Shown here: positions 41,942 to 51,380 of the stretch, piece by piece
Numbering within the stretch: position 1 is the stretch's first letter
Layout of the letters: each line of letters begins with the position of its first letter
Origin: Streptomyces sp. NBC_01439
Lineage (GTDB): Bacteria > Actinomycetota > Actinomycetes > Streptomycetales > Streptomycetaceae
Direction: 5' to 3'
Assembly: GCF_036227605.1 (NCBI RefSeq)
Contig: NZ_CP109487.1
Span: 806,001 to 870,000, forward strand
DNA length: 64,000 nucleotides
Notes under the pieces: generated by a model
Database searches by the model: none
Seen by the model: the letters and a program-made list of their open reading frames with translations, nothing else
Told to the model about the DNA's origin: nothing
Position numbers and translations under genes: made by a program

Positions 41942-43354
41942 TCAGACGCCCCAGCGCAGGGCGATGGTGTCGCCCACGTTGATGACCTTGTTGCGGACCG
42001 CTCCGGCGAACGCGGAGCCGTCGACGCTGACCTTCCAGATGTTGGAGCCGCTGTTGGCCTTGCCGTTGACGGCCGTGACGGTGCCCGTGCCCGACGAGGG
42101 GGTCACGCTCGTGACGCAACCGGTCGGGGTCGCCCCGCTGGTGGCCGCGTTCAGGACGTCGCCGAGGGTGGTGGTCGTGCCGGTCGGGGTGAAGGACACC
42201 GAGCAGACCTTGAGGTTGCCGGCGCCGTCGTCGACGCTCAGCGCCAACTTGGTGGCCGTACCGGCGGTGAAGGTGGACTGGGCGACCCACTGCGGGGCGC
42301 CGGGGGTGACCGGGACGGGCGGGGCCGTGGTGAAGCCACCGCCCGCCACGGCGCGCAGGGCGTCGATGGAGGAGTAGGCGGAGGGGACGGTGTCGGAGGG
42401 CTTGTACTTGAAGCCGCCCGCCGGGTTGTACTGGTTGGCTATCAGGAAGTCGATCGGGGTCTTCCCGGTGACCGTGAGGAAGTCGCCGGTCTGCGGGTTG
42501 AAGCCGCAGGCGTTTAGGCCCGCGACGCCCCAGCCGTTGGAGCTGGTGTTGACCCCGTAGAGGGAGTTGAAGGCGCCGGTGGAGGGGACCAGCGTGCTCT
42601 TGAGGAAGTTCTTCGCCTGGACGACGTCCGTGTCCGTGTTGGGGACGCCGGAGACGCAGAGGGCCGCCATGGTCGCGCCGGTCATGTCGACGTCGCTCGC
42701 GGAGTTGAGGACGGTCGGGTTGCCCTCGGCCTTCTGGTAGGTCCAACCGCCGTCCACGTGCTGGTTGGCGCGGATCCGGGTGACGATCGAGTCGGTCAGC
42801 GCCTGCGGGATGCGGGCGCCGCCGGCCTGTGTCTTGGCGCCGCCGAGCGAAAGGGCCGCGAAGACCGTGCCGTTGAAGTTTCCGGGGGATCCGAAGTAGC
42901 CCGTCTCCGCCGTCTGCCAGTGGGAGTAGATGTTCGCCACGAGGTTGCGGGAGGCGGAGACGCGGGCCGGGTCGATGCCGGCGGCGTACGCGTTCAGGGT
43001 GCCGCGCTCGTAGTCGGTGACCACCGGGGAGGCGGACGGCCAGGCCGCCGTCGAGAGCAGGTTGCGGTAGACGGTGCGGGCGTTCTTCGTCGTGTCTCCG
43101 CCGGGGTAGACGTCCACGACGGCCGTACCGGTCGCGGCGAAGGCACTGAAGGCCCACTCGTTGGAGAGGCCCGCACCGGCGTACGAACCGTCCGCCGCCT
43201 GGAGGGACTTGAGGTAGGCGACGCCGTTGGTCTTGGAGGTGGCGATCTGTGCGGGCGACGAGGTCGCGAACGCGGGCAGCGCGGTGAGGACGAGGGCGCC
43301 GAGCGCGGCGGGGACCGCGAGCGCGAGGCGGCGGGAGGTACGGGGACGGGACAT
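41942..43354 (-). CDS. Secreted transcobalamin/intrinsic-factor-like protein (alpha/alpha barrel plus DUF4430)
   Basis: A 470-aa exported protein. Residues 1-30 are a signal peptide ending ALPAFA. Residues about 35-345 carry squalene-cyclase-type alpha/alpha repeats, e.g. SLQAADGSYAGAG, QHVDGGWTYQKAEG, SSNGWGVAGLNACG and AYSSIDALRAVAGG. No DxDD cyclase motif is seen, so catalysis is unlikely. Residues about 370-470 form a DUF4430-like beta domain with SNIWKVSVDGS and INVGDTIALRWGV at the end. This order of an alpha/alpha barrel then a beta domain is the architecture of animal transcobalamin and intrinsic factor. AGGAG precedes the ATG, and a B12 riboswitch lies in its 5' leader. Cobalamin binding is inferred. 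Confidence 0.82.
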   Translation of the reverse strand: MSRPRTSRRLALAVPAALGALVLTALPAFATSSPAQIATSKTNGVAYLKSLQAADGSYAGAGLSNEWAFSAFAATGTAVVDVYPGGDTTKNARTVYRNLLSTAAWPSASPVVTDYERGTLNAYAAGIDPARVSASRNLVANIYSHWQTAETGYFGSPGNFNGTVFAALSLGGAKTQAGGARIPQALTDSIVTRIRANQHVDGGWTYQKAEGNPTVLNSASDVDMTGATMAALCVSGVPNTDTDVVQAKNFLKSTLVPSTGAFNSLYGVNTSSNGWGVAGLNACGFNPQTGDFLTVTGKTPIDFLIANQYNPAGGFKYKPSDTVPSAYSSIDALRAVAGGGFTTAPPVPVTPGAPQWVAQSTFTAGTATKLALSVDDGAGNLKVCSVSFTPTGTTTTLGDVLNAATSGATPTGCVTSVTPSSGTGTVTAVNGKANSGSNIWKVSVDGSAFAGAVRNKVINVGDTIALRWGV

Positions 43355-43464
43355 GGCCTGCTCCTGGAATCGGCGGACGCCGACCGCTCCCGAAGCCCCC
43401 GCCACCGTACGGACGCACGGCCGGGCATGCCGGAGGGCCGCCGTCCGGAACGCGTGGTACGGCT

Positions 43465-43590
43465 TCCTGCACTGCATCGCCGCATGGGCATTCGGGCTCG
43501 GAGACGGCCCCCGCCGTCCCACACCGCTGCGCGTCAGCTCCGGCTTCCCACCGGATTCCCCCATCTGGCAGCCCTGGACGCTACCTGAGT
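43465..43590 (-). promoter_or_regulatory. Cobalamin riboswitch 2 (diverged core)
   Basis: Read on the minus strand, GGGGGAATCCGGTGGGAAGC and CCGGAGCTGACGCGCAGCGG lie at about 43562-43525, then a GC hairpin and GAGCCCGAATGCC at 43499-43487. Compared with the canonical core, the stem pair GCCGG/CCGGC is TCCGG/CCGGA, a compensatory change that keeps the helix. It precedes the transcobalamin-like gene by about 110 bp. Confidence 0.8.
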
Positions 43591-43699
43591 GATCAAGGGT
43601 CCGCCAGCCACGTGGGAGCGGTCCGACGGGACCCGTCCGGGGCGTGTCCCATGAGACGCAGGCCACCTTGACGCTGTCTTTATCGGCGTGTTCCACTCC

Positions 43700-43812
43700 G
43701 ACTGATAAGCACTCAGCTCCAGGGGAAGCCGGTCTGAATCCGGCGCTGACCCGCAACCGTAGGCCCGGTCCCGCCGGGCGAGCCGGAATGCCTGGAGCCA
43801 GGATTTTGCAGC
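43700..43812 (+). promoter_or_regulatory. Cobalamin riboswitch 3
   Basis: GGGGAAGCCGGTCTGAATCC then GGCGCTGACCCGCAACCGT (43732-43760), a GGCCCGGTCCCGCCGGGC hairpin and GAGCCGGAATGCC at about 43780. Outer pairing is visible between GGCTCCAGG-type sequences on both sides. It controls the surface-protein/ECF transporter operon starting at 43974 and faces away from riboswitch 2. Confidence 0.9.
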
Positions 43813-43973
43813 GAGAAACGCCGTCGCGGACTACGGCGTGGTTCGAAGGCTTCTTCCGCGCTCTGCGTTCTGCGCCGCGCCCGGCGCCCTGCGCCCCGTG
43901 CCGTGGCCGTGTGCCGTGCGGGTACGGGAAGCCCTGTGCCACGCACTGGTCCGCCCGGCCGACACGAGGGGCC

Positions 43974-46769
43974 GTGGTGGGGACCGCAGAGCAAGCAGAA
44001 CGACGCACGGGGCGGAAGAGGTTGGTGTCGCTGCTATCGGCGGCGCTGCTGACCTTCGGCACGAGCGTGGCCTTCGTCACCGGTACGACGACGTCCGCGA
44101 CGGCCGATCCGATCGAGGGGTGCACGGCCACCACCGGCGCCGTCGTCGCCGTCGACTTCGGCCCGTTCGGCGGGAAGGTCGAACGGGGCTGCGACACCAC
44201 CCCCACCACGGGCTACGAGTTGCTCCACGCCGGCGGTTTCACCACGGAGGGCACCCAACACGACGGCCCCGCCTTCATCTGCCGCATCGGCAGCGGATCC
44301 TTCAACTCCGGTACCCAGTACCCCACGGCGGACAAGGAGAAGTGCGTCCTGACCCCGCAGGCGACCGCGTACTGGTCGTACTGGGTCGCGTCCCCCGGCC
44401 AGAAGACCTGGACCTACAGCTCGCTCGGCGCGATGGCCCGGATACCGAAGGCCGGTGACGTGGACGCCTGGGTGTTCGGCAGCACGGACATCGGCGGCAC
44501 CTCGGGCAAGCCCACCTTCTCCCCCGACGACGTGCGCGCCGCGGGCGGCAAGCCCGATCCGGACCCCACGGGCCCGCCCCCCGTGCCGCCGGGCACCGTC
44601 GACGTGGCCGCCGCCACCCGCTGGATCACCGGGAAGTTGACGGACGGCGAGCGGGTCGTCGACGAGGGCGCCACCACCCCGAACTACCTGCTCACCACGG
44701 AGGCCGTGTACGCCCTGGCCGGCGCCGACCCCAAGAGCGCGGCGGCCCGCAAGGCCGCCGACTTCCTGGCCGCGCCCGCGCACACGGACGCGTACGCCTA
44801 CCCCGCCGGCAAGGCCGGGATCCCCGACGCGACCGCTGCCGCACGTCTCGCTCTGGTCGCCGAGGCCACCGGGAAGGATCCCCGCGCCTTCGGCGGGCAC
44901 GACCTGCTCGGGGACCTGGTCACGTACGTCTGCCCGAGGGACATCGGCGACGGCGAGACGATCGACGGCTGTCTCACCAAGGGTGACTTCCGCACCACCG
45001 GCCAGTCGGATGCCCAGGCCATGGCCGTCATCGCCCTGCTGAACGGCGGCGTGACGCCTCCGGCCGATGCCGTGAAGCGGCTGACCGCCCTCCAGTGCGA
45101 GGACGGCGGGTTCACCAGCATCCTCATCCGCTCCGGCGGATGGTGCGACAGCGACGCGAACGCCACCGCACTGATCACCCTGGCACTCAAGCGGGCCGGC
45201 GGCCACGACGCCGTCGTCGAGAAGGCCCGCGCCCATCTGCGCAAGTCCCAGCTGCCCACCGGCGCCTGGCCCGCCGCCGCCTACATGACCACCGGCAACG
45301 CGGCGTCCACCGGCTGGGCGGCCCAGGCCATGCGTGCCCTGGGCGACACCCCGTACGCCGACGCGGGTCTGTTCTGGCTCTCCAAGCAACAGCTGCCCGG
45401 CGGGGCCTTCGGATTCGAAGAGGGCCTGACCGAACCGCAGTTGTACCCGACCACCCCGGCCGTCGTCGCGGCCGCCAAGAGCGACCTCGTGAAGCTGACC
45501 ACCAAGAAGGTGGACCCGCCCGAGCCGCCGACCACGCCGTCACCTCCGACGTCGCCTTCACCGCCCACCACTCCCCCCGGCGACGGGCCGGACCTGAAGA
45601 AGGGCGCGGCGTACCTCACCGACACCGCCCGTCTGATCCAGGGCCGCTACTACGAGAACGCCCCCGGCAGCGGCTTCGCCGACTACGGTCTGACCATCGA
45701 CGGGGCCTACGCCCTGGCCGCCACCGGTGAGAACGACCCCGCCCTGCGCAACATCGTCGACTTCCTCGACAAGGGCGGCAAGGACGGCAAGGGCCGCGGC
45801 GTCCACGACTGGACCCTGATCGGCACCCGGCACGCCGGCGGTGGTTCCCTCGGCAAGACCGCCCTGCTCGCCGAGGCGGTGGGCCGCGATCCGCGCGCCT
45901 TCGGCGGCCAGGACCTGATCGCCGCCCTCGCCAAGGCCGTCTGCCCGGCCCCGAGCACGGCGCCCGACCGGAGCTGCGCCGCCAAGGGCGCGTACACCAA
46001 CGCCCCGTCCGTGTTCTCCCAGTCCCTCGCCGTCATCGCCCAGGTCCGCGCCGGTGAGAGCGCCGCAGCAGCCGATCCGATCGCGTACCTGGAGAGCCTC
46101 CAGGAGCCCTCGGGCGCCTGGCCCAGCCTGATCGGGACGCCCAGCGGCGCCGAGGTCGATTCCACCGCGATGGCGGCCATGGCCCTCGACCTGCTTCCGG
46201 ACGCCAAGGCGCAGGCGGCCGTGGACAAGGCGCTGGTCTGGCTGGCGGCGCAGCAGAAGGACGACGGCGGGTTCCCCGGCGCCTCCGGCAACTCCGTCAA
46301 CTCCGCCGCCCTCGCCGTCCAGGGCATGTCCCTGGACGCGCCCAAGTACCGTACGCAGATCGCCAAGGCCCGCACGTTCCTGGCGACCCAGCAGAACGGC
46401 GACGGCGGGTTCAACGTGGCGAAGGGCGGCCAGCCCGGTTCCGACGTCCGCGCCTCCACCCAGGCGGTCGGGGGCGCCACCGGCATCTCCTTCGCCACCC
46501 TCACCCGCAGCCTGAACGGCACCGTCCCGCAGCCCGTCCCCAGTGGCACGACCGGCGCTCCCGCCATCGTGACCCCCGGCGGGGAGACGGCGGGCGGGGA
46601 GACGGCCGGCGGCAGTAGTGCTTCGGGGTCGGGCGGTGGTCTCGCCTCCACCGGAACCCAGGTCGCCGGCATCGCCGCCGCGGCGGTGGCCCTGGTGTAC
46701 TGCGGCTGGGGTACGACCCGCGTCGCCCGCCGCCGACGCCACGACGAGACGACCGGAGGCCGGGCGTGA
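43974..46769 (+). CDS. LAxTG wall-anchored protein with two alpha/alpha-barrel domains
   Basis: A 931-aa surface protein. A signal peptide (about 1-45, LLTFGTSVAFVTG) is followed by a 145-aa beta-type domain (GCTATTGAVVAVDFGPFGG, TPTTGYELLHAGGF, AYWSYWVASPGQKTWTYSSLGA). A squalene-cyclase-like barrel (about 205-510; LQCEDGGFTS, STGWAAQAMRALG), a proline-threonine linker and a second barrel (about 545-840; QQKDDGGFPG, QQNGDGGFNV) follow. The end has a Gly/Ser spacer, LASTG near residue 890, a membrane helix and RRRR, a class E sortase signal. The GTG at 43974 (or 43977) lies after GAGGGG; the frame is open further upstream through the riboswitch, which is rejected as coding. It is the first gene of the B12-controlled operon. 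Confidence 0.82.
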   Translation: MVGTAEQAERRTGRKRLVSLLSAALLTFGTSVAFVTGTTTSATADPIEGCTATTGAVVAVDFGPFGGKVERGCDTTPTTGYELLHAGGFTTEGTQHDGPAFICRIGSGSFNSGTQYPTADKEKCVLTPQATAYWSYWVASPGQKTWTYSSLGAMARIPKAGDVDAWVFGSTDIGGTSGKPTFSPDDVRAAGGKPDPDPTGPPPVPPGTVDVAAATRWITGKLTDGERVVDEGATTPNYLLTTEAVYALAGADPKSAAARKAADFLAAPAHTDAYAYPAGKAGIPDATAAARLALVAEATGKDPRAFGGHDLLGDLVTYVCPRDIGDGETIDGCLTKGDFRTTGQSDAQAMAVIALLNGGVTPPADAVKRLTALQCEDGGFTSILIRSGGWCDSDANATALITLALKRAGGHDAVVEKARAHLRKSQLPTGAWPAAAYMTTGNAASTGWAAQAMRALGDTPYADAGLFWLSKQQLPGGAFGFEEGLTEPQLYPTTPAVVAAAKSDLVKLTTKKVDPPEPPTTPSPPTSPSPPTTPPGDGPDLKKGAAYLTDTARLIQGRYYENAPGSGFADYGLTIDGAYALAATGENDPALRNIVDFLDKGGKDGKGRGVHDWTLIGTRHAGGGSLGKTALLAEAVGRDPRAFGGQDLIAALAKAVCPAPSTAPDRSCAAKGAYTNAPSVFSQSLAVIAQVRAGESAAAADPIAYLESLQEPSGAWPSLIGTPSGAEVDSTAMAAMALDLLPDAKAQAAVDKALVWLAAQQKDDGGFPGASGNSVNSAALAVQGMSLDAPKYRTQIAKARTFLATQQNGDGGFNVAKGGQPGSDVRASTQAVGGATGISFATLTRSLNGTVPQPVPSGTTGAPAIVTPGGETAGGETAGGSSASGSGGGLASTGTQVAGIAAAAVALVYCGWGTTRVARRRRHDETTGGRA

Positions 46770-47710
46770 TGCGCGCGCACCTCCTGCGGGCCGTGGCCCG
46801 TACTGCGGCCACGCTGGGGCTGACGGTGGCGGCCTTCGCCGCCACCGCGGCCCCGGCGGGGGCCGCCCCGCAGCCCATGGGGCAGTGCACCACCTCGTCC
46901 GGGGTGGTCCTCGCGGTGGACTTCAGCCGCTGGGGCGGACCCGTCTACCGCTCCTGCGGTACGACCCCCACCACCGGCTACGAGCTGCTCAACCAGGGCG
47001 GCTGGGCCACGACCGGCACCGGCCACGACGGGCCCGCCTTCATCTGCCGGATCGGCTACAGCGGCCACCAGGGGGGCAAGCAGTTCCCCACCCCGCAGCA
47101 GGACGACTGCGTCCTGACCCCGCCCGCCTCCGCCTACTGGTCGTACTGGCACGCGAACCCCGGCCAGAACACCTGGGAGTACAGCCAGCTCGGTGCCATG
47201 CTCTACAAACCGAAGCCCGGCAGCGTCGACCTGTGGATCTTCGGTGGGACGAACATCGAGGGCACCGAGGGGAAGCCCACGGTCACCCCCGACCAGCTGC
47301 GCGCCAAGAACGCCAGGCCCACCGGCGGGCCCGCGCCGAAGGACACCCGCACGGCGGCCCCGCTGCCGCCGAACGTCAACACGGGGCCCAGGCCCGAGAA
47401 CCCGCCGCTGGGTGCGGCGCCCTCCCCCACGACACCGCCGCCCAGCTCCTCCGCCCCGACCCCGAACCCGTCGCCGTCGCCGGAAGGCCCCACCGCGAGC
47501 GCCGCGCCGACGCCTTCCGCGTCGCCCTCGTCCGGGGAGCCGGCGCTCGCCGCGCCGTCTCCCGGCCCCCGGGTCGTCGAGGCCGCGCCCGCGGCCGACG
47601 CGCAGCACGACGCGGGCTCCTTCCTGCCGGCCGTGGCCACCGGGGCGCTGGTGCTGTTGATCGGCGCCGCCGCCGTGTTCGCGGCCAGCCGCCGCCGTCG
47701 TACGGAGTAG
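46769..47710 (+). CDS. Membrane-anchored surface protein sharing the N-terminal domain of its neighbour
   Basis: A 313-aa exported protein: signal peptide (1-33, AAPAGAA), then a 145-aa domain strongly similar to that of the preceding gene (GQCTTSSGVVLAVDFSRWGG, TPTTGYELLNQGGW, HDGPAFICRIG, AYWSYWHANPGQNTWEYSQLGA). A Pro/Ser/Ala-rich stalk of about 110 residues, a C-terminal membrane helix and SRRRR complete it. It has no LPxTG-like motif, so it stays in the membrane. The ATG at 46769 overlaps the previous stop (TGATG) with GGAGG nine bases upstream. It is probably a corrinoid-binding or docking component next to the ECF importer. Confidence 0.78.
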   Translation: MRAHLLRAVARTAATLGLTVAAFAATAAPAGAAPQPMGQCTTSSGVVLAVDFSRWGGPVYRSCGTTPTTGYELLNQGGWATTGTGHDGPAFICRIGYSGHQGGKQFPTPQQDDCVLTPPASAYWSYWHANPGQNTWEYSQLGAMLYKPKPGSVDLWIFGGTNIEGTEGKPTVTPDQLRAKNARPTGGPAPKDTRTAAPLPPNVNTGPRPENPPLGAAPSPTTPPPSSSAPTPNPSPSPEGPTASAAPTPSASPSSGEPALAAPSPGPRVVEAAPAADAQHDAGSFLPAVATGALVLLIGAAAVFAASRRRRTE

Positions 47711-47714
47711 CCGC

Positions 47715-48899
47715 GTGTCACGCACCACCACCGCTGCGGTCAAGCCGCCCGCGTCCGGCCCCGCGCCGGACGCGGGTGGCCGTCGGCTGCCCCGTACCCT
47801 GCACCCGGTCGCCTGGTGGATCTGGGCGCTCGCCCTGGCCACCGCGGTGAGCCGCACCAACAACCCGCTGCTGCTCTTCCTCGTCCTCGCGGTCCTCGGC
47901 TACGTGATCACCGTGCGCCGTACCGAGGCCCCCTGGGCGCGCGGCTTCAAGTACTACCTCTACCTGGCGCTCACGGTCGTGACGATCCGTGTGCTGTTCC
48001 GCGCGGTCTTCGCCACCGGCATCACCCCGCGGGACCACTTCCTCTTCTCCCTGCCCCACGTCCCGACCCCCGATTGGTACGCCGGCATCCAGCTCGGCGG
48101 CCCCGTCTCCCTCGAAGCCCTGCTGTCGGCCGCCACCGACGGGCTGCGGCTCGCCTGCATGCTGTGCTGCATCGGCGCGGCCAACACCCTCGCCAACCCG
48201 AAACGGGCCCTGCGGGTCCTGCCCGGCGCCCTCTACGAACTCGGGGTGGCCGTCACGGTTTCCATCAGCGTCGCTCCCCAACTGGTGGCGAGCGTCCAGC
48301 GCGTCCACCGGGCGAGGCGGCTGCGGGCCGGCCGTACGAAGGGGCTGCGCGCCCTGCGCGGCATCATCGTCCCGGTCCTCGAGGACGCCCTGGAACGGTC
48401 CCTGCGGCTCGCCGCCGCCATGGACTCCCGCGGCTACGGACGTGCCGGAACCGCCACCCGCCGCTCCCGCCGGCTGACCGGAGCCCTCATGCTGCTCGGC
48501 ATGTGCGGCCTGTGCGCCGGGGCCTACGGCCTCCTGGACGCCACCGCGCCGAAACTGCTGGGCCTGCCGGCCATGGCCGTGGGGGCGTCGCTGTGCTTCG
48601 CGGGACTGAGGCTCGGCGGGCGCCGGATCACCCGGACCACCTACCGGCCCGACCCCTGGCGGGCCGCTGAATGGGCCGTTGCCGGCTGCGGGGTGCTGTC
48701 CGCCGTCCTGCTCTTCACCAACATCGGTTTCGACGCTGCCGAGTTGAACCCTTCGATCTACCCCCTCAGCTGGCCGACGCTGCCACTGGTCCCGGCCGCG
48801 GCAATCCTGCTCGCCGGCACGGCCGGCTTCCTTGCTCCGCCCCCGACCGCTCCCGCCCGCCCGGCGGTACCGGCACCACGCACCGAGGAACCCAAGTGA
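47715..48899 (+). CDS. ECF transporter transmembrane T component
   Basis: A 394-aa integral membrane protein of the EcfT family, which couples the ATPases to the substrate-binding S component. Several hydrophobic helices frame the cytosolic coupling region, where the two conserved arginine motifs appear as HRARRLRAG near residue 197 and AMDSRGYGR near 235. The C-terminal third has additional membrane helices compared with short EcfT proteins, then a proline-rich tail. The GTG follows GGAG four bases after the previous stop, and its own stop overlaps the ATPase start as GTGA. Confidence 0.88.
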   Translation: MSRTTTAAVKPPASGPAPDAGGRRLPRTLHPVAWWIWALALATAVSRTNNPLLLFLVLAVLGYVITVRRTEAPWARGFKYYLYLALTVVTIRVLFRAVFATGITPRDHFLFSLPHVPTPDWYAGIQLGGPVSLEALLSAATDGLRLACMLCCIGAANTLANPKRALRVLPGALYELGVAVTVSISVAPQLVASVQRVHRARRLRAGRTKGLRALRGIIVPVLEDALERSLRLAAAMDSRGYGRAGTATRRSRRLTGALMLLGMCGLCAGAYGLLDATAPKLLGLPAMAVGASLCFAGLRLGGRRITRTTYRPDPWRAAEWAVAGCGVLSAVLLFTNIGFDAAELNPSIYPLSWPTLPLVPAAAILLAGTAGFLAPPPTAPARPAVPAPRTEEPK

Positions 48900-50551
48900 T
48901 CCACTTCGACCAGGTCACCGTCCAGTACGAGGACACGGCCGAACCGGTCCTGCGCGACGTCGACCTCACCGTCGAGGAAGGTGAACTCTGCCTCGTCGTC
49001 GGCCATACCGGCGTCGGCAAGTCCACCCTCCTCGGCGCGGTCAACGGACTCGTCCCGCACTTCACCGGCGGCACCCTCTACGGACGTGTCCTCGTCGACG
49101 GCCGGGACACCGCCGAGCACCCGCCCCGCGAACTCGCCGATGTCGTCGGCGTCGTGGGACAGGACCCGCTCGACGGCTTCGTCACCGACACCGTGGAGGA
49201 GGAACTCGCTTACGCGATGGAGCAGTTGGCGATCCCGCCGGCCACCATGCGCAAGCGCGTCGAGGAGACCCTCGACCTCCTCGGCCTCGCCGACCTCCGC
49301 CACCGCGCCCTGCACGAGCTCTCGGGCGGCCAGCAGCAGCGCGTCGCCATCGGCTCGGTGCTCACCGCCCACCCCCGGATCCTGGTCCTCGACGAGCCGA
49401 CCTCCGCGCTGGACCCGACGGCCGCGGAGGAGGTGCTGGCCGCCGTGACGCGCCTGGTGCACGACCTCGGCGTCACCGTCCTGCTCGCCGAACACCGCCT
49501 GGAGCGCGTGGTCCAGTACGCCGACCGCGTCATCCACCTCCCCGGCGACGGGCGGGTCGTCTGCGGCCCACCGGCCGAGGTCTTCCGCACGTCGTCCATC
49601 GCGCCGCCCATCGTGGAACTCGGCCGTGCCGCCGGCTGGGACCCGCTCCCACTCTCGATCCGTGACGCCCGCCGCGCGGCCGCGCCCGTACGGACCCGCC
49701 TCGCCGGTACGACTCCGCCACCGGTACGGCCCGGACCAGCCCCGGACCCGGCCGAACTGTTGAAGGCCCGCGGGGTGACGGTGACCTATCAGGGCGTCCC
49801 GGCCGTCCGCGAGGTCGCCCTGCACCTGCGCGGCGGCGAGATCACCGCCCTCATGGGCCGCAACGGCTCCGGCAAGTCCTCCCTCCTGTGGGCCCTCCAG
49901 GGCTCCGGTCCCCGCAAGGCCGGCACCGTGCACATCCCCGCCGTGGACGGGGGCAAGGACGCCGACCCGCAGAAGCTGTCCGCCGCCGAGGCCCGCCGCC
50001 TCATCGGTCTGGTCCCGCAGACGCCCACCGACCTGCTGTACCTGGAGAGCGTGAAGCAGGAACTCGACCAGGCCGACTCCGAGTCCGAGGTCGGCTCGGA
50101 CGCCCCCGCGGCGCGCGCGATCCTCGACCGCCTCGCGCCCGGGATCGACGACGCCACCCACCCCCGCGACCTGTCCGAAGGGCAGAAGCTCGCCCTCGTC
50201 CTCGCCATCCAGCTGTCCGCCGCACCCAAGGTCCTGCTCCTCGACGAACCCACCCGCGGCCTCGACTACCGCGCCAAGGCGGAACTGATCCGCATCGTCG
50301 ACGACCTGGCGGCCGAGGGCGGCGCCGTCGTCATCTCCACCCACGACGTCGAGTTCGTCGCCCGCGCCGCCGACCGCGTCGTGGTCATGGCCGAGGGCGA
50401 CGTCGTCGCGGACGGACCGACCGGCGAGATCATCCTCGCCTCCCCCGTCTTCGCACCGCAGACCGCGAAGATCCTCGCTCCGCTCCCCTACCTCACGGTC
50501 GCCCAGGTGGCCGCCGCCCTCCCCGACGACGAGACGGACCGGGCCTCATGA
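48896..50551 (+). CDS. ECF transporter ATPase, two fused ABC domains
   Basis: A 551-aa protein holding both EcfA ATPases in one chain. The first domain has Walker [10 protein letters not shown] near residue 36, signature LSGGQQQR near 142 and Walker [13 protein letters not shown] near 162. The second has GRNGSGKSS near 322, signature LSEGQKLA near 425 and [11 protein letters not shown] near 444. All nucleotide-binding residues look intact. It starts at a GTG overlapping ecfT and ends overlapping the S-component ATG (ATGA), giving a fully coupled transporter operon under riboswitch 3. Confidence 0.9.
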   Translation: MIHFDQVTVQYEDTAEPVLRDVDLTVEEGELCLVVGHTGVGKSTLLGAVNGLVPHFTGGTLYGRVLVDGRDTAEHPPRELADVVGVVGQDPLDGFVTDTVEEELAYAMEQLAIPPATMRKRVEETLDLLGLADLRHRALHELSGGQQQRVAIGSVLTAHPRILVLDEPTSALDPTAAEEVLAAVTRLVHDLGVTVLLAEHRLERVVQYADRVIHLPGDGRVVCGPPAEVFRTSSIAPPIVELGRAAGWDPLPLSIRDARRAAAPVRTRLAGTTPPPVRPGPAPDPAELLKARGVTVTYQGVPAVREVALHLRGGEITALMGRNGSGKSSLLWALQGSGPRKAGTVHIPAVDGGKDADPQKLSAAEARRLIGLVPQTPTDLLYLESVKQELDQADSESEVGSDAPAARAILDRLAPGIDDATHPRDLSEGQKLALVLAIQLSAAPKVLLLDEPTRGLDYRAKAELIRIVDDLAAEGGAVVISTHDVEFVARAADRVVVMAEGDVVADGPTGEIILASPVFAPQTAKILAPLPYLTVAQVAAALPDDETDRAS

Positions 50552-51360
50552 CCACCGCCGCACGCACGGCAGCGATCCGCATCAACGCGCGGGCCGGCGT
50601 CGTCATCGCCATGGCCGCGTTCCTCGGGGTCGTCGCGTTCTTCTGGCCGTTCCTCGTCGCGCCCGGGAAGTTCGGCTCGAACTACGCCCCGCCACTAATC
50701 TTCGGGGTACTGCTCGTGATCGTGCTGTGCGTGGTGATCTCCGAGATCGCGGAAGGCGGGATCAACTCCAAGGCCCTGGCCATGCTGGGGGTCCTGTCCG
50801 CCGTCAACGCGGCGATCCGCCCGCTGGGCGCGGGGACGGCCGGCATCGAGACGGTGTTCTTCATCCTCGTCCTGGCCGGCCGGGTCTACGGTCCGGGCTT
50901 CGGTTTCACCCTGGGCTGCACCTCACTGTTCGCCTCCGCCCTCATCACGGGCGGGGTCGGGCCCTGGATGCCGTACCAGATGTTCGGCTGCGCCTTCGTC
51001 GGCATGCTCGCCGGCTTCCTCCCGAAGGCCTCGGGCCGCCGCGAGATCGTCATGCTCGCCCTCTACGGCTCCGTCTCCGGCTACCTGTTCGGCTTCCTGC
51101 TCAACCTCTCCTTCTGGCCCTTCTCCCTCGATCCCAACAGCTCCATCGCGTACCTGCCCGGCCTCCCCTTCACCGAGCAGTTCCAGCGCTACCTCGCCTT
51201 CGACCTCGCCACGTCCCTGGGCTGGGACACGGGCCGCGCCGTCACCAACTTCATCTGCATCACCCTCGCGGGACCGGCCGTCCTGACCACCTTCCGACGT
51301 GCGGCCCGCAAGGCCCGCTTCCGGGCACCGGTCCACTTCCGGCCCGGCGCACGCCCCTGA
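50548..51360 (+). CDS. ECF transporter S component, predicted cobalamin-type
   Basis: A 270-aa membrane protein with six or so helices and the look of an ECF substrate-binding S subunit: [30 protein letters not shown] near residue 63, then [20 protein letters not shown] and [22 protein letters not shown], resembling the CbrT/CblS-like family. It is the last gene of the operon controlled by a B12 riboswitch, so cobalamin or a precursor is the most likely substrate. The ATG at 50548 overlaps the ATPase stop. A cytoplasmic tail rich in arginine ends the protein. Confidence 0.85.
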   Translation: MTTAARTAAIRINARAGVVIAMAAFLGVVAFFWPFLVAPGKFGSNYAPPLIFGVLLVIVLCVVISEIAEGGINSKALAMLGVLSAVNAAIRPLGAGTAGIETVFFILVLAGRVYGPGFGFTLGCTSLFASALITGGVGPWMPYQMFGCAFVGMLAGFLPKASGRREIVMLALYGSVSGYLFGFLLNLSFWPFSLDPNSSIAYLPGLPFTEQFQRYLAFDLATSLGWDTGRAVTNFICITLAGPAVLTTFRRAARKARFRAPVHFRPGARP

Positions 51361-51380
51361 CCGGGTCCACGGCCCCCTTT

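Noticed and set aside
43644..43973. Upstream extension of the LAxTG protein
   Set aside because: The extension would run through the cobalamin riboswitch and put coding sequence before the signal peptide; the GTG after the riboswitch is preferred.
41942..46769. Terpene/squalene cyclase function for the barrel proteins
   Set aside because: The proteins are exported, show no DxDD or DDxxD catalytic motif and are controlled by B12 riboswitches, so the repeats indicate fold rather than cyclase activity.
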